From contig NZ_JTJC03000001.1 of NCBI RefSeq assembly GCF_000817735.3, forward strand, positions 877,710 through 941,709: a DNA stretch of 64,000 nt, given 5' to 3'. Positions within the stretch are counted from its first letter, which is position 1; every line of letters begins with the position of its first letter. The notes under the pieces were generated by a model. The model saw only the letters and a program-made list of their open reading frames with translations, made no database searches and had not been told where the DNA came from. This DNA is from Scytonema millei VB511283. Its GTDB lineage: Bacteria > Cyanobacteriota > Cyanobacteriia > Cyanobacteriales > Chroococcidiopsidaceae. This document shows positions 53,442-60,659 of this stretch, in pieces. The position numbers and the translations under genes are program-made.

Positions 53442-53954
53442 CTAAATATAATAAGTTTCTTGCTTAAAAGGTCTAAAGCCGCGATTGAGGTAGTTGGGTA
53501 TGGCGGCTGGATGGTCTAAAGTGCAGGTATGCAACCAAATATAATTTTCGGTTAAATCCCAAGCTCGTTCGATCGCTACCGTGAGTAGGTGTTTGCCGAA
53601 TCCCCGCCCTAAAAATTCGTCGAGAATACCAAAATAAGCAATTTCTACCGATTTATCTTCGTGTTGTTTTAATTCAAAAAATCCGGCTGGCGCACCAATT
53701 GAGTAGAGAACCCACACAGAAACATTGGCTCGATTGAGGTGAGTCCGAATTTCTTCATCTGTCCATGTGAGGCGATCGCCCCAATGGTATTTACGTCCAA
53801 CTTCCGTGTAGAGATAGCGATAAAAAGAAGCCGGACATTCAACGACCTGATGAATTTGCAGGCGATCGCTTTCCATTTTGGCAGGGTTTAGCTCATCTGC
53901 CGTTGTCATTTTTAAATAGGTGCGGGTGACTTCAATTTTTGTGTTATTGGTCAT
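53442..53954 (-). CDS. GNAT-family N-acetyltransferase
   Basis: A 170-residue acetyltransferase. The acetyl-CoA-binding motif A is in YFGILDEFLGRGFGKHLLTV (GRGFGKH), motif B ends with NYLNRGFRPFKQE, and the start region EVTRTYLKMTTADELNPAK is like other cyanobacterial members. The ATG at 53954 belongs to an ATGACCA heptamer, so the start codon is repeat-supplied; a second Met at 53909 is an alternative. The substrate is unknown. It is convergent with the response regulator and follows recN on the same strand. Confidence 0.85.
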   Translation of the reverse strand: MTNNTKIEVTRTYLKMTTADELNPAKMESDRLQIHQVVECPASFYRYLYTEVGRKYHWGDRLTWTDEEIRTHLNRANVSVWVLYSIGAPAGFFELKQHEDKSVEIAYFGILDEFLGRGFGKHLLTVAIERAWDLTENYIWLHTCTLDHPAAIPNYLNRGFRPFKQETYYI

Positions 53955-54056
53955 TGGTCATTAGTCATTGGTAATGGGTGGTTGACAGTAAACGCTACGC
54001 TACACTCCGTGAAGGCAGTTGACTGATAACTGATAACTGATAACTGATAACTGATA
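53946..54056. repeat. Heptamer arrays between GNAT and recN genes
   Basis: ATTGGTC-type units x4 at 53946-53973 overlap the GNAT start codon. The 17-mer AAACGCTACGCTACACT is at 53990-54006 (second copy at 47778-47794). (ACTGATA)x5 is at 54022-54056, ending five bases before the recN stop. Confidence 0.85.
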
Positions 54057-54061
54057 ACCGA

Positions 54062-55969
54062 TTATCGTTTTTTTGCCGATTTAACCGATCGCGATTTTGT
54101 TGCTGCACCGTTTTGTGGAGTTTGGCGCTGATTGGCGGCTTGGGTGAGGAGAGATTCAGCAAAGGCGATCGCATCTTGGGCAGATTTACCACCAGCAAGA
54201 TTTGCTAATTCCTCCCGCCGCGTATCAAAATTATCTAGGGCTGTGACTCTGACGACTGTTCTGATTTCTCTCTCGGCTCCCGGTACGGGCGGGTTTGTCG
54301 GGATTGTTGGTTGATTTCCAGACGTGTCTGATAAACCCGCCCCTACGACTCCCGATTGGGGTACGGGCGGGTTTGTTGGGATTGTTTGTGCGTCTCCGGG
54401 TGTGTCTGATAAACCCGCCCCTACGATAACTTGCTTATCTACCCGAAAATGACGATCTGCCATAGCTGCAACTAAGGGTTGGTGGGTGACGCACAAAACT
54501 TGGTGGCGATGGCTCAGGTGGTGGAGTTTATCGGCGATCGCTTGGGCGACTCTTCCCGATACGCCAACATCAATTTCATCAAATATCAGCGTTCCAGATG
54601 CTTCGGCTTGGGAAAAACAAGCTTTCAGGGCGAGTAGAAATCGACTCATTTCACCCCCAGAGGCGATCGCAATTAAGGGTTGTAATGGTTCGCCAGGATT
54701 GGGACTAAACAGAAAAGAAATTTGGTCGTTTCCGGTGGCTGTAGGAACTGTAGAGGCTATTTCTACTTGAAATTGGACTTTTTCCATCGCCAAGGGTTTG
54801 AGTTCTGCGAGAATCTGTGCTTCGAGTTTGGCGGCGGCTTGTTGGCGGAGTTGGGTGAGTCGATCGCATTCCTGCAATAGTCGGTCTAGATATTTTCGTT
54901 CCTGCTGTTCCAAGGCTTCAATCGATTGTTCGCTGTCGTTGAGTTCGGCGAGTTCTGCCTGGATTTTTTGGTAGTAGGCGATCGCTTCTGGGAGAGTACC
55001 GTATTTGCGACACACCAGTTTCAATTCGCGAATGCGGGATTCAACGATTTCTAGCCGTTGCGGATCGGATTCTAAACTTTCTCCATAAGCGCCGATCTGC
55101 CGTCCTGCTTCCGTAACTGCTGCTAGTGCTTCACCAACTAAATCGAGGATTGGTTGTAGCTGGGTATCATATTGCACCATATCTGTGAGCGTCACTTCTG
55201 CTTCTGCTAGCAAGTCGGCGCTGGCTTGCCCGTCATTCTCATTTTGATAGAGGACTTGGTAGACTTTATAACTCGACTGTTGCAGTTCTACGACATGGCT
55301 GAGGCGTTGACGTTCCTGTTCTAGCTGTTCTAGTTCGTCTGGTTCGGTTAAATTGGCTGTTTCTAGTTCTTTGACTTGATAAGTTAATAAGTCAATTTGT
55401 TGTAACCGTTGGCGATCGGACTGTCGCCGTTTTTCTAAATTATTTTTGATCTGTTGATATTCAGTGTAAGCAGTTGCGACAACTTCTCGCTGTTGAAAAT
55501 GACTTGTACCGCCATAGAGATCTAACCATTCTCGTACTTGGGCTGCTTGTCCTACCTGTACGGCTTGCCCTTGGGCAGTAATTTCTACTAAGCGATCGCG
55601 TAGTTGTGCCATTTGCTGGCGATTGACGAGTACTCCATTGACTCGCGATCGGCTGCGGAGGCTATTTTGAGCTAAAGTTAATTCGCGACTGCATATTAAG
55701 GAATTATCGTCAAGTAGTTCGATTTCTTCTGTAATTAGCCAGTCAGCCACATCTTTATCCAATCGAAACGTCGCTTCAATCAAGGCGCGATTTGTTCCCG
55801 TGCGAATGGCGCGACTATTGGCTTTACCACCCAAAGCTGCATCGATCGCATCTAAAATAATCGATTTACCAGCACCAGTTTCGCCTGTGAGGACATTCAG
55901 ACCTGAGCCGAATTCTAACTCCAGCTGGTCAATTAAAGCAAAATTTTCAATCTGGAGAGAGATTAACAT
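54062..55969 (-). CDS. recN: RecN: DNA repair SMC-like ATPase with repeat insertion
   Basis: A 635-residue SMC-like protein acting in double-strand break repair. Walker A is GETGAGKS at 29-36. Long coiled-coil arms occupy about 170-370. The ABC signature is IASGGEMSRFLLAL, Walker B is GTLIFDEIDVGVSGR, and the switch His region is VLCVTHQPLVAAMADRHFRV. Usual RecN is about 550-580 residues; the excess here is explained by residues of about 514-563, read from two tandem 64-bp palindromic elements (NPPVP and VGAGLSD appear twice), plus a polar tail. The insert lies between the HFRV segment and the final ELANLAGG helix, a surface-exposed region, so activity may be kept. Confidence 0.95.
   Translation of the reverse strand: MLISLQIENFALIDQLELEFGSGLNVLTGETGAGKSIILDAIDAALGGKANSRAIRTGTNRALIEATFRLDKDVADWLITEEIELLDDNSLICSRELTLAQNSLRSRSRVNGVLVNRQQMAQLRDRLVEITAQGQAVQVGQAAQVREWLDLYGGTSHFQQREVVATAYTEYQQIKNNLEKRRQSDRQRLQQIDLLTYQVKELETANLTEPDELEQLEQERQRLSHVVELQQSSYKVYQVLYQNENDGQASADLLAEAEVTLTDMVQYDTQLQPILDLVGEALAAVTEAGRQIGAYGESLESDPQRLEIVESRIRELKLVCRKYGTLPEAIAYYQKIQAELAELNDSEQSIEALEQQERKYLDRLLQECDRLTQLRQQAAAKLEAQILAELKPLAMEKVQFQVEIASTVPTATGNDQISFLFSPNPGEPLQPLIAIASGGEMSRFLLALKACFSQAEASGTLIFDEIDVGVSGRVAQAIADKLHHLSHRHQVLCVTHQPLVAAMADRHFRVDKQVIVGAGLSDTPGDAQTIPTNPPVPQSGVVGAGLSDTSGNQPTIPTNPPVPGAEREIRTVVRVTALDNFDTRREELANLAGGKSAQDAIAFAESLLTQAANQRQTPQNGAATKSRSVKSAKKR
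54283..54424 (-). repeat. Two 64-bp palindromic elements in frame inside recN
   Basis: 54283-54346 and 54361-54424 both begin GTACGGGCGGGTTTGT and end GTGTCTGATAAACCCGCCCC then TAC, with 14 bp between, giving a 78-bp (26-codon) period. The ends are inverted repeats of each other (GGCGGGTTT/AAACCCGCC). The centres differ by several substitutions. A related element lies in mysC at 44280-44340. Confidence 0.93.
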
Positions 55970-56280
55970 GAAGGGCTATATCGTGAGGGCGATCGCATAC
56001 TTGCCACCTCATGAATTTTAGCCAACATTGGTAGGGGATTAATAGTCTCGCTGGTAATTGGTAGTTGGTAGTTGGTAGTTGAAAGTTGGTTGCTGACTTC
56101 TGTTACGATAGGTCGCAAGTTGGACTTTCAGCTCAGGAGTCTAGGATGCCACCTAGAGATCGCCTTGTACAAGCCAATGATAAATATGGCTGTAGGCGTA
56201 AGCCAACGCAAACGAGTAAGTGGATAAATAGCAGGTTTACCCTTTTGACTTTTCACTTTTAACTTTTGACTTTAATTTCA
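55970..56280. other. 311-bp divergent spacer between recN and antiporter gene
   Basis: It holds the promoters of the two divergent genes and two heptamer arrays: (GGTARTT)x4 at 56053-56080 and (CTTTTRA/CTTTTCA)x4 at 56242-56273, the latter ending eight bases before the antiporter ATG. No gene is seen. Confidence 0.7.
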
Positions 56281-57843
56281 ATGGAAGTCGCTCAGTTAGT
56301 TACTGTCTTAATTATTCTATTACTCGTAGCAACTGGCGTAGCTTTACTGTCCCGTTGGTTGCGAATGCCTTATGTTGCAGGTTTAGTCTTAGCTGGTTTA
56401 GCCATTACCGAACTTCTACCTCAACGTATTGGTTTGGATGACTCTCTGATTTTGAATTTGTTTTTGCCAATTCTCCTATTTGAAGCAGCTATCAATACTG
56501 ATACTAGTCGCCTGCGTAGCACTATTAAACCAATTACCTTGCTAGCGGGACCAGGAGTTGTTATCGCCTCTGGGGTGATAACGGTAGTACTGAAATTTGG
56601 GCTGGGTTTAAGTTGGATACCAGCGTTGCTAGTTGGGGTGATTTTAGCAAATACAGATACCGTTTCCGTGATTGCTGTTTTTAAAGAAGTGCTTGTGCCT
56701 TCGCGATTATCCACGATTGTCGAGGGAGAAACGTTATTCAATGATATTTTCACTCTAGTTTTATTTAATCTAGTTTTAAATGTCAGCGTGACTGGTTCGT
56801 TCTCAATTTTGGGTGGGTTACAACAACTTTTTATAGCGATCGCAGGCAGTATTTTAGTAGGGCTAGCCTTGGGCTATTTGAGTACGGGTAGCACGGGTTT
56901 ATTGGCTCGAATGGACGATCCGCTCAGTAGTATCTTGCTAACAGTAGCAGTAGCACTAGGAACTTTTCAAATCGGACAGGCTTTGGGAGTTTCTGGTGGG
57001 GTAGCGGTGGTTGTTGCCGGGCTAATTTTTGGTACGATTGGGCTTGTTAGACAGATATCAGCTTCTAGTAAGTTGACTTTGTTGAGTTTTTGGGAATGTG
57101 CCAGTTTTGGTGTTAATAGTTTTATTTTTCTGCTTATTGGTATAGAAATTAACCTCATAACTCTCTGGCAAACCCTGCCTGCAGTACTATTAACATTTTT
57201 GGCTTGTCAGGTGGCACGAGTTGTCTCTGTTTACGGGCTATTAGTTTTAGTACGTTGGTTCGACCGTCCGATTCCGTGGCGTTGGCAGCACGTTTTATTT
57301 ATTGGTAACATCAAAGGCTCGTTATCTATGGCACTGGCGCTGAGTATTCCAACCTCAGTGGCAGGGCGAGAGCAGCTAATTGCGATAGTGTTTGGTACAG
57401 TGTTGCTATCCTTAGTTGGGCAAGGATTGAGCTTACCTTGGTTTATTAAACGTTTGCATCTGTCTGAATTTTCCCAATTTCGGCAACAGATTGAAGAATT
57501 ACAAGCACAATTAATGACTGCCAAGGCAGCACAAGATGAATTAGATAGTTTGTTAAGGTCGGGAGTATTACCAAAAGCCGTCTACGAAGAAATGAGATCG
57601 GCGTATCAGGTAAGAGTAGCAGGGGCAGAAAAAGCACTGCGGGAAATCTACAATCGCCGCCCAAATGATTTAGATGTTAGTATAGGCGATCGTACAAAAC
57701 TCGATGCTATCCGTCGTCGCTTATTATTAGCAGAAAAAGGAGCGCTGAATGAGGCAATTCGCAAGCAAATTCTTTCAGAAGAAATTGTGCGATCGCGTTT
57801 GCAAAAGCTTGACGAGCAGCTCTTAAAATTAGAAGATGATTGA
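56281..57843 (+). CDS. CPA1-family Na+/H+ antiporter with cytoplasmic helical tail
   Basis: A 520-residue membrane antiporter from ATG 56281 (MEVAQLVTVLIILL); the frame extends five codons to a TTG at 56266 that lies in a heptamer array. About 12 TM segments are visible. The conserved NhaP/NHE motifs are ILANTDTVSVIAVFKEV (with the ion-site Asp), VEGETLFNDIFTLVLFNLVL and GNIKGSLSMALALSIP. The C-terminal 125 residues after FIKRLHLSEFS form a charged coiled coil (QQIEELQAQLMTAKAAQDEL), likely regulatory. The TrkA and DUF3124 genes are convergent next door. Confidence 0.92.
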   Translation: MEVAQLVTVLIILLLVATGVALLSRWLRMPYVAGLVLAGLAITELLPQRIGLDDSLILNLFLPILLFEAAINTDTSRLRSTIKPITLLAGPGVVIASGVITVVLKFGLGLSWIPALLVGVILANTDTVSVIAVFKEVLVPSRLSTIVEGETLFNDIFTLVLFNLVLNVSVTGSFSILGGLQQLFIAIAGSILVGLALGYLSTGSTGLLARMDDPLSSILLTVAVALGTFQIGQALGVSGGVAVVVAGLIFGTIGLVRQISASSKLTLLSFWECASFGVNSFIFLLIGIEINLITLWQTLPAVLLTFLACQVARVVSVYGLLVLVRWFDRPIPWRWQHVLFIGNIKGSLSMALALSIPTSVAGREQLIAIVFGTVLLSLVGQGLSLPWFIKRLHLSEFSQFRQQIEELQAQLMTAKAAQDELDSLLRSGVLPKAVYEEMRSAYQVRVAGAEKALREIYNRRPNDLDVSIGDRTKLDAIRRRLLLAEKGALNEAIRKQILSEEIVRSRLQKLDEQLLKLEDD

Positions 57844-57844
57844 C

Positions 57845-57931
57845 AGTTATCAGTTATCAGTTATCAGTTATCAGGGAGCGCACGAGCAGTTAGTTCCGAC
57901 TTACGACTTACGACTTACGACTTACGACTTA
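57845..57931. repeat. Heptamer arrays (AGTTATC)x4 and (GACTTAC)x4.7
   Basis: 57845-57874 starts right after the antiporter stop. 57898-57931 runs into the 3' end of the DUF3124 gene and supplies its final codons and stop at 57922. Confidence 0.9.
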
Positions 57932-58452
57932 TTTTTAATGACTTTACCTGGACTAATAAAAGAAATGCCTTGATGGTAGCCGCTACCAATCATAACTGCT
58001 TCAATAATAGGTTCGGAAACTTCTGTTTGAGCTATCCATTCCACCAGAAATTTAGCTCCCGATCCTCCACTAGTATCGGTTGTATCAATGACAAAATCTG
58101 TAGAAACTAGAGCATCAATTTGAATTGGCTGCTCTAAATATTGCCTGACTAACTTTCCATTTGTATCATAGTAGCGAACAAAGGTAATGATAATAGGATT
58201 TGCTAAATCGGTATTACGAATACTGAGGGTAGCTGCTAAATTAAAAGTTTTTTTTCCATCATCGTGATAGATATGCGAGTAGACAGGAACGTAGATAGTT
58301 TGACCTGCTACTCTTTTAAAGTTTTTATCTACTACGACTTGTTGAGATGGAGTTTCCTGCGGAGAATTGGCTTGTCGCGATGGACTTGGTGACGTACAGG
58401 AAGTCAGAAAAACAACAGATACAAGCAAGCAAAATAATGGATATATTCTCAT
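57922..58452 (-). CDS. DUF3124 lipoprotein
   Basis: A 176-residue lipoprotein. The signal ends in a lipobox, VVFLTSC, with Cys19 as the lipidated residue. After a Ser/Pro/Gln-rich linker comes the DUF3124 domain, opening with GQTIYVPVYSHIYHDDGKK and continuing with LSIRNTDLANPIIITFVRYY. The family's function is unknown. The last codons (KS and stop) are read from a GTAAGTC heptamer array. It lies 9 bp downstream of the TrkA gene, so the pair is co-transcribed and a link to cation balance is plausible. Confidence 0.85.
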   Translation of the reverse strand: MRIYPLFCLLVSVVFLTSCTSPSPSRQANSPQETPSQQVVVDKNFKRVAGQTIYVPVYSHIYHDDGKKTFNLAATLSIRNTDLANPIIITFVRYYDTNGKLVRQYLEQPIQIDALVSTDFVIDTTDTSGGSGAKFLVEWIAQTEVSEPIIEAVMIGSGYHQGISFISPGKVIKNKS

Positions 58453-58461
58453 GAAAATTAG

Positions 58462-59139
58462 TTACCGACAACCTTCGATAAAATCGATGACTTGATGCAG
58501 CGAGCCTGGTTTCGTCACGATTAATACAGTTGAATCTGGTTCTAGTATTGTACTACCATTAGGTATGACTAAATCTTCATGAGGATGGGCTTGATAACCA
58601 ATAATTAAAGAGCCAGTAGGAAATCTTTTATCTTGAGCAATTTCGGCAACGCTACGACCGACAACGTAGCAATTATTAGGAAGAGCGAGTTTCAATACTT
58701 CAATTTGTCCCTGCTCGAAATGCATCATCGATTCTACTTGGGGATACTCGATCGCATTTACCATTGTAGAGACTGCCAGCTCTACAGTACTAATAATATG
58801 ATTAGCTCCGGCAAGACGTAGCGGTTCGGCAAAATCACGATGTCGCATCCGCGCCAAAATGTGAGAGACTCCGTAGTGCTTGGCAAGAGTTACCATTGCT
58901 AAATTTAAAGCATCCTGACGGAGGACAGCAGCCACAGAGTCAGCTTTGCGAATCCCTGCTTCTAATAAGACTTCTGTACTGACTGCACTCCCTTCAAACG
59001 CCATCACCCCCACTTGTTCGCGGGCATAACGACAGGCATGAGGATCGCAATCGATAATTGCAACAGTATGACCTAACTCTACAAGCTTTTGTGCCAAATT
59101 TAGCCCAACTAAGCCCGCACCGCCAATGAGTATGTACAT
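58462..59139 (-). CDS. TrkA/RCK-domain K+ channel or transporter regulator
   Basis: A 225-residue cytoplasmic regulator. The RCK-N domain begins MYILIGGAGLVGLNLAQKL, the NAD-binding GxGxxG type, with acidic residue in AIIDCDPHACR. The linker HIISTVELAVSTMVNAIEYP leads to an RCK-C domain with YVVGRSVAEIAQDKRFPTGS and DSTVLIVTKPGSLHQV. Such proteins gate Trk/Ktr or RCK-type K+ channels, or bind CPA antiporters, in response to nucleotides. The CPA1 antiporter convergent with it is a candidate partner; no channel gene is seen in the window. Confidence 0.9.
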   Translation of the reverse strand: MYILIGGAGLVGLNLAQKLVELGHTVAIIDCDPHACRYAREQVGVMAFEGSAVSTEVLLEAGIRKADSVAAVLRQDALNLAMVTLAKHYGVSHILARMRHRDFAEPLRLAGANHIISTVELAVSTMVNAIEYPQVESMMHFEQGQIEVLKLALPNNCYVVGRSVAEIAQDKRFPTGSLIIGYQAHPHEDLVIPNGSTILEPDSTVLIVTKPGSLHQVIDFIEGCR

Positions 59140-59206
59140 TGCTTCTCAGTTCAATGTTTCAATTTCTAGGCTAGCAGAAATCTCGGCTATAGCTTAATTT
59201 GTCATT

Positions 59207-59241
59207 TTTTGACTTTTAACTTTTGACTTTTAACTTTTGAC
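59207..59241. repeat. Heptamer array (TTTTRAC)x5
   Basis: Alternating TTTTGAC and TTTTAAC units that overlap the 3' end of the ABC ATPase gene and provide its stop codon at 59230. Same heptamer family as 42421-42455. Confidence 0.9.
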
Positions 59242-59958
59242 TTCTTGAACGATTTGCCCGTCAGATAAATGAATAATTCTGTTGGCATACTTTGCTACAT
59301 TAGGATCGTGGGTAGAAACTAAAATTGTTACACCAAAATTGGTATTTAATTCTCGTAAGAGTTCCAGAATTTCTTGTCCCGTTTGTCGATCTAAATTTGC
59401 GGTTGGTTCATCTGCAACAACAAGGCTAGGATTGCTAACGAGCGATCGCGCAATACTAACTCGCTGCTGTTGTCCTCCCGATAATTGGGCTGGTTTGTGA
59501 TGCAGGCGATCGCCTAATCCTACTCTTTCGAGTAGTTGCATTGCCCGCTGTCTCAATTTTTTGGAATTGACGGCTGAAAACATCAAGGGTAATTCTACAT
59601 TTTCTACCGCACTCAACGCGGGAATTAAATTATAAGACTGAAAAATAAACCCGATTTTTTCATGTCTTAGTGCCGACAAATGCGCTTCTGGCAATTGACG
59701 CAAGGAAACTCCATCAATTAAGATATCTCCTTTTGTCATCCGATCCAATCCCGCACTTAAATGTAACAATGTTGATTTACCCGAACCCGATGGACCCATT
59801 AAACAAATAAATTCTCCTGGCTGGATTGTCAAATTCACCCCTTTAAGAGCGCGAACAATTTCGCCACCTAATTTATAAATCTTCCAGCAGTCTTGTACTT
59901 GTACGACTGGAATATTAGCGATCTGTTGTTTTTGGCTGTGTAATTGTGTATCTAGCAT
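59230..59958 (-). CDS. MacB/LolD-type ABC ATPase
   Basis: A 242-residue ATPase from ATG 59958 (MLDTQLHSQKQQ). The frame is open to 60162, but that extension reads ISYQLSV repeats from a heptamer array and is not a likely protein. Walker A is GPSGSGKST, signature LSGGQQQRVSIARSLV, Walker B LVVADEPTANLDRQTG, and H-loop VSTHDPNVAKYA. It would power the two FtsX-like permeases encoded just upstream on the same strand. The final codons EVKS and stop come from a heptamer array. No membrane-fusion protein gene is nearby. Confidence 0.92.
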   Translation of the reverse strand: MLDTQLHSQKQQIANIPVVQVQDCWKIYKLGGEIVRALKGVNLTIQPGEFICLMGPSGSGKSTLLHLSAGLDRMTKGDILIDGVSLRQLPEAHLSALRHEKIGFIFQSYNLIPALSAVENVELPLMFSAVNSKKLRQRAMQLLERVGLGDRLHHKPAQLSGGQQQRVSIARSLVSNPSLVVADEPTANLDRQTGQEILELLRELNTNFGVTILVSTHDPNVAKYANRIIHLSDGQIVQEVKS

Positions 59959-59973
59959 GGTTGTTGTTGGTTG

Positions 59974-60043
59974 ACTGATAACTGATAACTGATAACTGAT
60001 AACTGATAACTGATAACTGATAACTGATAACTGATAACTGATT
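59974..60043. repeat. Heptamer array (ACTGATA)x10
   Basis: Nine perfect ACTGATA copies and one ACTGATT, the longest heptamer array in the window. It fills the gap between the ATPase start and the stop of the small permease gene at 60042. Confidence 0.95.
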
Positions 60044-60659
60044 AAAATCTGTAATAGAGGGCTTGAATTGCCGATAATCTGACGATGCGCCAAATTGGTA
60101 TCCAGGCGGTGATGACTGATACTAATACTGCTAAGCCTGCGGCAATGACTAAGTTTAACCATGCGGGTTGAATTGCTAATGCGATCGCCCTCCCATCAGT
60201 TACCAACACGATCGCGGCTACCAACCAGCCTAAAAATGCTCCTACAATGCCTCCTGCAAAGCCGTAGAGGATGGCTTCGACCACAAATAGACCAAAAACA
60301 ACCTCATCTTTGACTCCCGTGGCTTTTAGCACGCCAATTTCTTGCACCCGCGAGAGGACGCTGCGTGTCATGATAACAGCGGTTTCTAGCGCCCCTACTG
60401 CTAAGGCAATGACGGCTATTAATACGGTTGCCCGCGATAAGGCGGCGGCGGTTTCTGGGCTGAGAGTACCGCTCATTGCTGCCATCTGTGCTTGGACAAT
60501 TTCTGTTAACGTAAGGACGACGTACATTAATAACGTGCCAGTGGCGATCGTGGCAATTGGTAACAGCGATCGATTGCGGTTGGCTTGGATGTGACGGTTG
60601 GTGTATTGTACGAGACGGGGAATTAGAGACAGGGGCGATCGCATGGTTGCTGTCATCAA
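60042..60659 (-). CDS. Small FtsX-like ABC permease
   Basis: A 205-residue membrane protein with four hydrophobic segments. It matches the C-terminal half of MacB/FtsX permeases: ALETAVIMTRSVLSRVQEIGVLKATGVKDEVV, then GIVGAFLGWLVAAIVLV and WIPIWRIVRLSAIQAL. It lacks the large periplasmic domain. Its start overlaps the end of the bigger permease gene by 4 bp. Together they form an unequal permease pair for the ATPase at 59230. A heptamer array lies directly at its stop. Confidence 0.85.
   Translation of the reverse strand: MMTATMRSPLSLIPRLVQYTNRHIQANRNRSLLPIATIATGTLLMYVVLTLTEIVQAQMAAMSGTLSPETAAALSRATVLIAVIALAVGALETAVIMTRSVLSRVQEIGVLKATGVKDEVVFGLFVVEAILYGFAGGIVGAFLGWLVAAIVLVTDGRAIALAIQPAWLNLVIAAGLAVLVSVITAWIPIWRIVRLSAIQALYYRF

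Noticed and set aside
53995-54198. Minus-strand frame overlapping the recN 3' end
   Set aside because: Out of frame with recN and partly read from the ACTGATA array.
59959-60162. N-terminal extension of the ABC ATPase (SYQLSVI repeats)
   Set aside because: Read from the ACTGATA array; the ATPase domain begins after ATG 59958.
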